7,080 nucleotides of DNA from an uncultured Eubacteriaceae bacterium (lineage in GTDB: Bacteria > Bacillota > Clostridia > Lachnospirales > CAG-274). Positions 1-6,909 of the stretch are shown in pieces (positions within the stretch are counted from its first letter, which is position 1; every line of letters begins with the position of its first letter). Where the stretch lies: NCBI GenBank assembly GCA_947565475.1, contig CANOGI010000116.1, positions 1-7,080 on the forward strand, written 5' to 3'. The notes under the pieces were generated by a model. It saw nothing but the letters and a program-made list of their open reading frames with translations, did no database searches and was not told where the DNA came from. Both the position numbers and the translations under genes were made by a program.

Positions 1-234
1 GTTTTTGACAGCAGGAGCTTTGAGCTTAAAACGGTTTTTAAAGAGGTATCCGCCTTTGTCGGGGCGAGGCTTTTTTCTCTTGGCTGCGAGGTTTTGTGGA
101 TGATGGCCGTGGTAAATCCAAAAGTCGGAATGAACGATAAAATCGCTAAAATATTGGCCAACATTTTTGTCGTGATTATGAATTATTTTTTCAGTAAATT
201 TTTTATTTTTAAAAATAAAAATGAGGAGGTTTAA
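1..234 (+). CDS. GtrA-like family membrane protein, C-terminal part (5' end outside window)
   Basis: Frame 1 is open from the first base to TAA at 232-234 and gives 77 residues. Two hydrophobic segments are visible, roughly residues 15-37 and 48-70. The last ends in NYFFSKFFIFKNK, which matches the usual end of GtrA-family proteins: a conserved Asn in the last membrane helix, then an aromatic 'SKFFIFK' and a short basic tail. The family is typically 120-150 residues with four helices, so the first two helices lie left of the window. GtrA-like proteins are thought to flip undecaprenyl-phosphate-linked sugars across the membrane for later use by an extracytoplasmic glycosyltransferase. The adjacent YfhO genes support that role. 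The gene's last codons carry the ribosome binding site of the next gene. The family call rests on the C-terminal pattern only; another small multi-pass protein is possible but less likely. Confidence 0.82.
   Translation, partial: VFDSRSFELKTVFKEVSAFVGARLFSLGCEVLWMMAVVNPKVGMNDKIAKILANIFVVIMNYFFSKFFIFKNKNEEV
224..230 (+). promoter_or_regulatory. Ribosome binding site of the first yfhO copy
   Basis: AGGAGGT lies 7 bases before the GTG at 238 and inside the last codons of the GtrA-like gene (Glu-Glu-Val-stop). It is a near-perfect anti-Shine-Dalgarno match and settles the choice of GTG over the first in-frame ATG, which falls inside the first membrane helix at residue 29. The position also implies translational coupling to the upstream gene. 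Confidence 0.85.
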
Positions 235-237
235 TTT

Positions 238-3200
238 GTGGAAAAGCACGGGTTTTTAGTAAGAAAATTTGAGGAAAACAAATTTGTATGGGGGTCGTTT
301 CTTTTGGCGGCGGCTATTATGCTTTCCGCATACATATTCTTAGGATATTATCCCATAGGGAGTCACACTATCTTAAGGGTAGACATGTATCATCAGTACG
401 GCCCGTTTCACGAGGAGCTCAGGGACAGGCTTGTAAACGGCAGGAGTTTTCTCTATTCCTGGGAGGGAGGTTTGGGAAAAGATTTCATCTCTCAGTTCGC
501 TTATTATACGGCGAGTCCTTTAAGTTTTCTCATGGTTTTTTTCCCGCAGGAGAATATGCCGGAGGCGATGGCGCTCTTTGTGCTTCTTAAAGTGGCTTTT
601 TCCGCCTCTTTCTTCGCTTATTACCTTAAAAAGAAGTTTGGCAGGGACGATATTACTATAGTTATTTTCGCTCTTATGTACGCTTCAATGGCTTTTATCA
701 CGTCATATTATTGGAATGTTATGTGGCTTGACGCTGTGGCGCTGTTTCCTCTTGTGGCTTTGGGGATAGAGAGTCTTGTCAAGGATAAGAGATATAAAAT
801 GTATTGTATTTCCCTCGCTATCGTTATTTTGGTAAACTTTTATATAGCTTTTCTTGTCTGTGTGTTTGCCACTCTTTATTTCCTTGTTTATCTTTTCTCA
901 AAATACTCATGGAAAAAAGACAAGGGTGTTATTGTAGACCGATTTATACGGTTTTCCGTGTTATCTATTATCGCCGGCGGGATTTCCATGATTCTTACCA
1001 TTCCCACCGCCGTCGCTCTTTCTCACACTCAGGCGAGCGACTCATCTTTTCCGACCCTTAATGTTTATGACAATGTGTATCAGCTTATCACGAATCATTT
1101 TGTTGGGGCGAGACCTGTCGTTCTCGCGAGAAACGAGGATTTGCCGAACGTTTACTCGGGTCTTTTAACTGTTATGCTTATTCCGATTTATTATCTTAAC
1201 AAAAATATTAAACTTAAAGAAAAGGTGCTCTATTCACTGCTTTTGCTTTTCATGCTGTTATGCAGCTGTGTGAATACGCTTGATTTCCTTATTCACGGAT
1301 TACATTTTCCGTCTAACCTTCCGCACCGTTTTACGTTTATTTACAGTTTTGTTCTCATCGGAATGGCGTATAAAGCTTTTATCAACATAAAAGCGATTAG
1401 AAAAATAAATTATTACTATACGTTTCTATGTGTATTCGTGGGAATAATAATTATTACCGAATTTTTAATAGAGCCTCTTAATAAAGATGTTGAGAGAGTT
1501 TTAGCGGATTATGATTTTGTTATTATCGCTGTTTTGGGAGCGTTTTATTTAACTCTTATATTACAGATAATAAACGGAAAGAAAAAAGACATACGTCCGC
1601 TGGCGGGGCTCGCTTTAGTCGTCTTCGCCGAGTGCGTTTTCAGTACGGCTACGGGAATCGCCTATACGGGAAAAACCAGCAGGGAAAGTTATGTTAAATA
1701 TATTGACGGAGTGGAGAGGGCTATAGACTATCTTGGGGAAAAAGACGGAAAAGACTTTAACAGAATGGAAATGCACAGGTTTCTGACTATAAACGAGGGT
1801 TCTCTTTATCATTTTAAGGGGTATTCTCAATTTTCGTCACTCGCTTACGGAAATACGTCCAAGCTTATGGAAAAATTGGGAATAGCGGCCACAAGTAACT
1901 CATACAGGCTTTACGACCCGACTCCCCTTATTGACTCTATGTTTAACATTAAATATATTGTAAAAAGGGCGAACACCATTACGGACTTATATTATGGCAA
2001 AGAGCCGCTTCCATTTTTTATGGGGACTGACGAGGAGGCGGAAACCCTTGAGAAAATAAAGGCGTATCTAAAGGAAAAAACGGGAAACGACGATTTGGGG
2101 CAGATTTCAGAGTTTCAGGGAGACGAGAAAAACGAGGTTGACGAGAGAATAAAAGAAATCGCCGGCGTGGAGAAAGTTTCTGATATAGCGGGGATTAATC
2201 CTGACAGCGATGATGATTTTATTTATGTATATGAGAATCCTTATGTGCTTCCTTTGGGATTTGTCGTAAACGGAAACAATAAGGCGGCTACTTTGGAAAG
2301 TATTAAAAATAAATATACTTCTCAGCTTAACGATATAGATTCAAACGGAGAGGCTATTTTTAAATGGGTAAATGATTTCATAAAAGATGTTGTCGAGCAT
2401 ATTGAATTGAAAAACGCCGGTACTTTTGGCATTGAGAACTGGGTTACCGACGACGATAATCCTTTTGACGTGCAGAATGATTTTGTTTTCTCATCAACTA
2501 ACCTTAATGAAAAGATTTTAAAAGATTTACCTGTGACGGACATTAAAGTAAACAATGTTTCGGAAAACGGAAAATCCGTAGACCTTATAAAATTAAGATA
2601 CAGAGACGAGGAAGATAAACTGGTTGCCACGGACGCGAGAGAGTATTTAAAAGAGTTTGGTGTGAGAAACATAAACGAGTATGAGCTTACAAGGCCTGGA
2701 TTTTTCTCAGAGGACTATAAGCCTGTAATTACTTTTAAGGTCGATGTGAACAAGACAGGAAGAACTTTCCTTTATATTGACTCAGGAAACGCCAAAAAGG
2801 GTGAGTACAGTATAACGACTCCAGACGGCAATACTGAGACACCGCCAAGCAGAGAGCTTAGTACGGGAAGAAGCCTTATAGACGTTGGATATGTTGACGA
2901 GGGCTCGGAGATTACTGTTAATCTTGAGCTTACCAAAAAGGGAGAGTACGAGAAAACTTACAGAAAAAGCGGTACTATTAAAGTATACGCCGCTAACTTT
3001 AACGAGGAGAATTTTGAGAGGGCTTATGAGGAACTTTCAAAAACGCCTATGGTTATTTCTGAATACGGCGACGATTTTATAAACGCTAAAGTTGATACGG
3101 ACAAGGACGGGTTTTTATTCACGTCTATACCCTATGACGACGGTTGGACGGTCACTCTTGACGGAGCGGAGGCGGAAAAAGTGGCTTTTGGAAACGACGG

Positions 3201-3372
3201 GCTTTTAGGAGTTTATATGCCGAAAGGAAGCCACGATATTAGCTTTAGTTATTATCCTATAGGATTTAACGAGGGTATTTTAATAACCCTTGTTTCTATC
3301 GCTCTTTTATGCGGTTATGGATTTTTTGACAAAAGAGAAAGGGAAAAAGAGACGGTAAATAAGGAGGTTTAG
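238..3372 (+). CDS. yfhO: YfhO family GT-C-like membrane glycosyltransferase, copy 1
   Basis: A 1044-residue polytopic membrane protein. The N-terminal ~475 residues hold about 12-13 hydrophobic segments; an extracytoplasmic domain follows (about 480-1010), then a last helix (about 1012-1030) and a charged tail. YfhO features visible: DMYHQY at 49-54 after helix 1 (Asp49 is the likely GT-C catalytic acid), SWEGGLG at 74-80, YYTASPLSFL near 89-98, MWLDAVALFP at 162-171, NFYIAF at 200-205, PHRFTF at 362-367, and the C-terminal IPYDDGWTVTLDG (964-976) and KGSHDISFSYYPIGF patterns. B. subtilis YfhO, about 860 residues, is needed for lipoteichoic acid glycosylation and is proposed to transfer a lipid-linked sugar outside the membrane. 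This protein is longer, mostly in the extracytoplasmic part. GTG start fits AGGAGGT at 7 bases. It sits 3 bases after the GtrA-like gene and 3 before its paralog. The symbol is family-level; sugar and acceptor cannot be read from sequence. Confidence 0.9.
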   Translation: MEKHGFLVRKFEENKFVWGSFLLAAAIMLSAYIFLGYYPIGSHTILRVDMYHQYGPFHEELRDRLVNGRSFLYSWEGGLGKDFISQFAYYTASPLSFLMVFFPQENMPEAMALFVLLKVAFSASFFAYYLKKKFGRDDITIVIFALMYASMAFITSYYWNVMWLDAVALFPLVALGIESLVKDKRYKMYCISLAIVILVNFYIAFLVCVFATLYFLVYLFSKYSWKKDKGVIVDRFIRFSVLSIIAGGISMILTIPTAVALSHTQASDSSFPTLNVYDNVYQLITNHFVGARPVVLARNEDLPNVYSGLLTVMLIPIYYLNKNIKLKEKVLYSLLLLFMLLCSCVNTLDFLIHGLHFPSNLPHRFTFIYSFVLIGMAYKAFINIKAIRKINYYYTFLCVFVGIIIITEFLIEPLNKDVERVLADYDFVIIAVLGAFYLTLILQIINGKKKDIRPLAGLALVVFAECVFSTATGIAYTGKTSRESYVKYIDGVERAIDYLGEKDGKDFNRMEMHRFLTINEGSLYHFKGYSQFSSLAYGNTSKLMEKLGIAATSNSYRLYDPTPLIDSMFNIKYIVKRANTITDLYYGKEPLPFFMGTDEEAETLEKIKAYLKEKTGNDDLGQISEFQGDEKNEVDERIKEIAGVEKVSDIAGINPDSDDDFIYVYENPYVLPLGFVVNGNNKAATLESIKNKYTSQLNDIDSNGEAIFKWVNDFIKDVVEHIELKNAGTFGIENWVTDDDNPFDVQNDFVFSSTNLNEKILKDLPVTDIKVNNVSENGKSVDLIKLRYRDEEDKLVATDAREYLKEFGVRNINEYELTRPGFFSEDYKPVITFKVDVNKTGRTFLYIDSGNAKKGEYSITTPDGNTETPPSRELSTGRSLIDVGYVDEGSEITVNLELTKKGEYEKTYRKSGTIKVYAANFNEENFERAYEELSKTPMVISEYGDDFINAKVDTDKDGFLFTSIPYDDGWTVTLDGAEAEKVAFGNDGLLGVYMPKGSHDISFSYYPIGFNEGILITLVSIALLCGYGFFDKREREKETVNKEV
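3361..3368 (+). promoter_or_regulatory. Ribosome binding site of the second yfhO copy
   Basis: AAGGAGGT overlaps the last codons of copy 1 (Lys-Glu-Val-stop) and stands 7 bases before the GTG at 3376. The arrangement is the same as at the preceding gene junction: site inside the upstream gene, stop codon in the spacer, GTG start. It supports the start choice and coupled translation. Confidence 0.85.
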
Positions 3373-3375
3373 TCT

Positions 3376-6300
3376 GTGGAGAGGCGAGGTTTTTTAAAAA
3401 AGACATTTGAGGAAAACAAATTTGTATGGGGCTCGTTCCTCCTGGCGGCGGTCGCTATGATTTTGGTGTATACGCTTTTGGGGTGTTATCCCATAGGAAG
3501 CGACAGTATACTTAAAATTGATATGTATCATCAATATGCCCCATTTCATGAGGAGCTTAGAAATAAGCTTATAAACGGGGGAAGTTTTTTATATTCATGG
3601 GAAGGCGGTCTGGGAAAGAACTTTATTTCCCAGTTCGCTTATTACACGGCGAGCCCGTTAAGCTTTCTTATGGTTTTTTTTCCGGCGGGAAACGCGCCGG
3701 AGGCTATGGCGTTTTTAGTACTTCTTAAAATCGCTTTTTCCGCCTCTTTCTTCGCCTATTATCTTAAAAAGAAATTTGGCAGAAACGATATTACGATAGT
3801 TATTTTCTCCCTTATGTACGCTTCTATGGCTTTTATAACGTCATATTACTGGAACATTATGTGGCTCGACGCCGTGGCGTTGTTTCCGATTGTGGCTTTG
3901 GGCATAGAAAGCCTTGTTAAGTATAAGAAATATAAAATGTATTGTATTTCCCTTACGGTTGTTATTTTAGCGAATTTTTATATAGCTTTTCTTGTCTGTA
4001 TATTTGGCGCGGTTTATTTCTTTGTTTATCTTTTTTTAGAGTATTCGTGTAAAAATGATAAAAAAGTTATTATGGACAGGGTTATACGTTTTTTTGTGTT
4101 ATCCGTTATAGCGGGCGGGATTTCCATGTTCCTTATAATCCCCACGGTTATATCGATTTCCCATACTTACACAAGTACGGAGCCTTTTCCTGACTTTGAG
4201 GTTTACGAAAACGTGTATCAGCTTCTCACAAGTCATTTTACGGGAGCGAGGCCTATAGTGCTCGCTAAAAACTCGGATGTGCCGAACGTTTACTCTGGTC
4301 TTCTCACGATTATGCTTATTCCTCTTTATTATCTTAATAAAAATATTAAGCTTAGGGAAAAAGTGTTATACTCGCTGTTTTTAGGTTTTATGCTTTTGTG
4401 CTGTTGTGTAAACGCTCTTGATTTCACGGTTCATGGGTTACATTTTCCGGCGAGTATTCCTCATAGGTTTACGTTTATTTACAGTTTTATTTTAATCGTA
4501 ATGGCATACAAAGCTTTTATCAATATAAAAGCTGTTAAAAATATCGATTATTACTACATATTTTTATGTGTGTTCACGGCGATAATCGTTATTACGGAAT
4601 TTTTAATAGTACCTCTTGACGATGAGTTTAAAAGAGTTCTTGACGATTATGACTTTATCATTATCGGTATTTTGGGAGCGGTTTATTTAGCGCTTATTAC
4701 AAGGATATTTAACGGCGGAAAAAAATATAATACTCTCTGGGGACTCGCTTTGGTTGTTTTTATTGAGTGTGTTTTCAGCGCTACAACAGGCTTTTCCTAT
4801 CAAACAAAGAAAATAAAAAGGGAAGATTATGTTAAATATGTAGATGGTGTGGAAAGGGTCGTAAAATATATAAATGAAAAGGACGGAAAAGATTTTAACA
4901 GAGCGGAAATGTACGGGTATGAGATGTTAAACAGCGGTTCTTTTCATCATTTTAAGGGATACAGCAATTTTTCCTCTCTCGCTTATGGAAATACATCGTT
5001 TCTTATGAGAAATCTTGGTATAGCCGCCACAAGCAATTCATACAAGTTTTATGAGCCGACGCCTCTTATGGGAGCCATATTCAATGTTAAATATATTATC
5101 GGAAATTTAGACTCAGATGTTGACACAACGGACGAGGAGACTATGCCGTTTATTATGGAAGCGGGAGGAGAGCCGACGCCGTTTTTTATGGGAACGGAGG
5201 AAGAGGCGGAAAACCTTGAGAAAATAAAAGAGTATCTCAGGGAAAAAACGGGAAGCGACGATTTAAGGCAGGTTTTTAGTTTTAAGGGAGAAGAGAAAAC
5301 GGAGGTTTACGAGAAAATAAAGGAAATCACGGGCGCCAAAAGCGTTTTGTCAGTAGCCGGAATTAATCCCGACAACTCTGGTGATTTTATTTATGTATAT
5401 GAAAATCCTTACGCTCTTCCTTTAGGCTTTATTGTGAACGGGAACAAGGAATACAATGAGTTTACTTTGGAAAGTCTTAAAAACAAATATACATCGCTTA
5501 TAGAGGACTCGGGTTCTGATTATAGTGAGCTTTTTAAGATTATAGACGGTTTGTTTACGGATATTTTTAGATATATCGATTTAAAAGACGAAGGTGTTTT
5601 TGGCGTTGAGGATTGGATTACAGATTATGAAAATCCTTTTGACATTCAAAACAGTTTTGTTTTTCAGGCGACGGATATTAAAGATAATTTGATGTATAAT
5701 TTACCTATAACGAATATCAGCGCCAATAATGTTTCAGAAAACGGGAAAAACGTCGAGCTTATAAAATTCAGATATAAAGGCGAGGAAGATGAGAACAATG
5801 ATAGTGACGACGATTTTATGGATGTAAGTTCTCATTTAAAAGAGTTTGGGATAAAAAACATATATAAATACAAGCTTACGAGACCTGAAATATCTACTTA
5901 CGCTTATGTGCCTATAGTCACGTTTGATATTGACGTGAATAAAACAGGAAGAACCTTTATTTACGCGGACGCTCTCAGCTCGATAAAGTGCGAGTATATT
6001 GTGACTACTCCTGATGGAAAAACGAAAACGCCGAAAAGATGTGATGTGAATTTAGGAAGAGGATTTATAGACGTAGGCGACGTTGATAAAGGCTCAAAAG
6101 TTACTCTTAAAATTGAACTTAACAAAAAAGACGACGCGGCGAAAGTTTATCACAAAAGCGGAGTGATTAAAGTATACGCCGCCAGTTTGAATAATGATGT
6201 TTTTGAGAGGGTTTACGAGAGTCTCTCAAAAACGCCTATGGTTGTGTCAGAGTACGGCGACGATTTTATAAAGGCGAGAATTGATACGGATAAAGACGGA

Positions 6301-6543
6301 TTTTTATTCACATCAATACCGTATGACGACGGCTGGACGGTAACTGTGGACGGAACGGAGGCGGAAAAAATCGCCTTTGGAAACAGAGGGCTTCTGGGCG
6401 TCTATATGACGGAGGGAAGCCATGATATTGACTTCAGTTATTATCCTATAGGATTTAACGAGGGTATTTTAATAACGGTTGTTTCTGTCGCTCTTTTATT
6501 CTGTTATGGATTTTTTGACAGGAGAGAGAAAAAAAGAAAGTGA
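3376..6543 (+). CDS. yfhO: YfhO family GT-C-like membrane glycosyltransferase, copy 2 (tandem paralog)
   Basis: A 1055-residue paralog of the preceding gene, collinear with it end to end. The same motifs occur: DMYHQY at 49-54 (likely catalytic Asp49), SWEGGLG at 74-80, MWLDAVALFP at 162-171, NFYIAF at 200-205, PHRFTF at 362-367, IPYDDGWTVTVDG near 981-993, and a last helix near 1029-1046. By eye, residues 61-180 match copy 1 at about 88 percent, whereas part of the extracytoplasmic region (706-747) matches at only about 36 percent. Net insertions relative to copy 1 are about 10 residues near 580-600 (a local tandem duplication), 2 near 691 and 5 in an acidic stretch near 803-816. The tail is shorter and lacks the embedded ribosome binding site that ends copy 1, so it is probably the last gene of the operon. 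It is predicted to be an extracytoplasmic glycosyltransferase acting with the GtrA-like protein. Both copies look intact, with no missing motif. The symbol is family-level. Confidence 0.9.
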   Translation: MERRGFLKKTFEENKFVWGSFLLAAVAMILVYTLLGCYPIGSDSILKIDMYHQYAPFHEELRNKLINGGSFLYSWEGGLGKNFISQFAYYTASPLSFLMVFFPAGNAPEAMAFLVLLKIAFSASFFAYYLKKKFGRNDITIVIFSLMYASMAFITSYYWNIMWLDAVALFPIVALGIESLVKYKKYKMYCISLTVVILANFYIAFLVCIFGAVYFFVYLFLEYSCKNDKKVIMDRVIRFFVLSVIAGGISMFLIIPTVISISHTYTSTEPFPDFEVYENVYQLLTSHFTGARPIVLAKNSDVPNVYSGLLTIMLIPLYYLNKNIKLREKVLYSLFLGFMLLCCCVNALDFTVHGLHFPASIPHRFTFIYSFILIVMAYKAFINIKAVKNIDYYYIFLCVFTAIIVITEFLIVPLDDEFKRVLDDYDFIIIGILGAVYLALITRIFNGGKKYNTLWGLALVVFIECVFSATTGFSYQTKKIKREDYVKYVDGVERVVKYINEKDGKDFNRAEMYGYEMLNSGSFHHFKGYSNFSSLAYGNTSFLMRNLGIAATSNSYKFYEPTPLMGAIFNVKYIIGNLDSDVDTTDEETMPFIMEAGGEPTPFFMGTEEEAENLEKIKEYLREKTGSDDLRQVFSFKGEEKTEVYEKIKEITGAKSVLSVAGINPDNSGDFIYVYENPYALPLGFIVNGNKEYNEFTLESLKNKYTSLIEDSGSDYSELFKIIDGLFTDIFRYIDLKDEGVFGVEDWITDYENPFDIQNSFVFQATDIKDNLMYNLPITNISANNVSENGKNVELIKFRYKGEEDENNDSDDDFMDVSSHLKEFGIKNIYKYKLTRPEISTYAYVPIVTFDIDVNKTGRTFIYADALSSIKCEYIVTTPDGKTKTPKRCDVNLGRGFIDVGDVDKGSKVTLKIELNKKDDAAKVYHKSGVIKVYAASLNNDVFERVYESLSKTPMVVSEYGDDFIKARIDTDKDGFLFTSIPYDDGWTVTVDGTEAEKIAFGNRGLLGVYMTEGSHDIDFSYYPIGFNEGILITVVSVALLFCYGFFDRREKKRK
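5143..5208 (+). repeat. 33-bp tandem direct repeat inside yfhO copy 2
   Basis: Bases 5143-5175 and 5176-5208 are adjacent copies matching at about 25 of 33 positions. They encode MPFIMEAGGEP followed by TPFFMGTEEEA (residues 590-610). Copy 1 of the gene has only one such unit, LPFFMGTDEEA, so a local in-frame duplication in copy 2 explains most of its 10-residue net insertion here. Confidence 0.7.
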
Positions 6544-6548
6544 GAAAA

Positions 6549-6565
6549 CTGAGCGGGAGGCTCAG
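6549..6565 (+). other. Short GC-rich hairpin just after the last stop codon
   Basis: CTGAGC (6549-6554) and GCTCAG (6560-6565) form a perfect 6-bp stem with loop GGGAG, starting 6 bases after the TGA. No T-run follows (AAAGTATCTT), so it is a poor intrinsic terminator. It could protect the mRNA 3' end or be chance. Confidence 0.4.
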
Positions 6566-6573
6566 AAAGTATC

Positions 6574-6595
6574 TTATAGTCAAATCACTTGAAAA
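6574..6595 (+). repeat. Left terminal inverted repeat of element A
   Basis: A 22-base arm that pairs perfectly with 6764-6785. Pairing stops at the next base on both the outer side (6573 with 6786) and the inner side (6596 with 6763), which defines the repeat edges sharply. Confidence 0.85.
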
Positions 6596-6763
6596 CCCGA
6601 ACAAGTTCGGCGGCTAAAAATTCTTTTTACTGTGTCATCGTCAGTCGGCGCAGGCTTTCGACTACGCTCTCCTTCCCAGGACGCGTGGGCGAGCGGTAAA
6701 GCGAAGCTTTACGACCAGCCTCTTCCTTGTAAAAACAATTTTTATCTCGCTTCCTTTTGCTCC

Positions 6764-6785
6764 TTTTCAAGTGATTTGACTATAA
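6764..6785 (-). repeat. Right terminal inverted repeat of element A
   Basis: Exact reverse complement of 6574-6595. Its outer end, TTGACTATA (6776-6784), is used again in opposite orientation at 6866-6874, on the far side of the AT-rich hairpin. Confidence 0.85.
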
Positions 6786-6800
6786 AACTAAAATAATACG

Positions 6801-6861
6801 AAAAATTATAAAAAAATAAAACAAACTTAAAACAAGTTTGTTTTATTTTTTTATAATTTTT
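6801..6861 (+). terminator. Long AT-rich hairpin, probable bidirectional intrinsic terminator
   Basis: Bases 6801-6828 and 6834-6861 are a perfect 28-bp inverted repeat around the 5-base loop AAAAC. The inner stem is ACAAACTT/AAGTTTGT. The outer parts are an A-rich left arm and a T-rich right arm, so a transcript from either strand would end in a hairpin followed by a U-rich tract. On the + strand it is the first good terminator after the yfhO genes, about 260 bases past the last stop. The stem has few G-C pairs, so its strength is uncertain. Confidence 0.6.
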
Positions 6862-6865
6862 TGTT

Positions 6866-6908
6866 TATAGTCAATCAACTTGTTTACTTCTCAAATGGTT
6901 TGACTATA
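6866..6908. repeat. Short inverted pair of diverged element-A-type termini
   Basis: TATAGTCAATCAACTTG (6866-6882) faces CAAATGGTTTGACTATA (6892-6908) across 9 bases. Both resemble the element A terminus TATAGTCAAATCACTTG, with the outer nine bases TATAGTCAA conserved in each. The pair could be a deletion remnant of a related element, or the second one could be the outer edge of element B. No coding content is present. Confidence 0.5.
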
Positions 6909-6909
6909 A

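Larger units (their letters stand above)
224..6543 (+). repeat. Tandem gene duplication (two units of about 3.15 kb)
   Basis: The ribosome binding site plus yfhO gene unit occurs twice head to tail, 224-3360 and 3362-6543. The start-to-start distance is 3138 bases. Similarity begins in the bases around the two ribosome binding sites (20 of 23 match between 220-242 and 3358-3380) and runs to the last helix of each protein. Silent positions have diverged widely, so the duplication is old, although some long identical tracts remain. Confidence 0.85.
6574..6785. mobile_element. MITE-like element A, 212 bp with perfect 22-bp terminal inverted repeats
   Basis: The 22 bases at 6574-6595 are the exact reverse complement of 6764-6785; the core is TATAGTCAAATCACTTG. 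A second nested pair, 6615-6630 and 6729-6744, matches at 15 of 16 bases, so about 37 bp can pair in register. The interior is more GC-rich than the flanks and holds two small palindromes: CCGAAC/GTTCGG (6597-6610) and GTAAAGC-GAA-GCTTTAC (6696-6712). No transposase is present. Size, perfect terminal repeats and lack of coding content fit a miniature inverted-repeat transposable element. TA dinucleotides at both ends would fit a TA target, but this cannot be proved from one copy. The alternative is a structured RNA or 3'-UTR element. Confidence 0.7.

Noticed and set aside
1615..2672. Reading frames of 71 and 116 codons on the - strand within yfhO copy 1.
   Set aside because: They are antisense to a well-supported membrane protein gene, have no recognisable domain, and the counterpart region of copy 2 does not keep comparable frames of that length.
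6540..6617. A 25-residue + strand reading frame starting at a GTG that overlaps the TGA of yfhO copy 2, ending at TAA 6615-6617.
   Set aside because: The overlapping start is the kind seen in coupled genes, but the nearest AGGAG is about 15 bases away, the product matches nothing I recognise, and half of it is the terminal repeat of element A. Probably chance.
6632..6796. A + strand frame from GTG 6632 through the interior and right end of element A, about 54 residues.
   Set aside because: No ribosome binding site, it spans the hairpins and terminal repeat of a palindromic element, and it runs out into AT-rich DNA. Better explained as open by chance.
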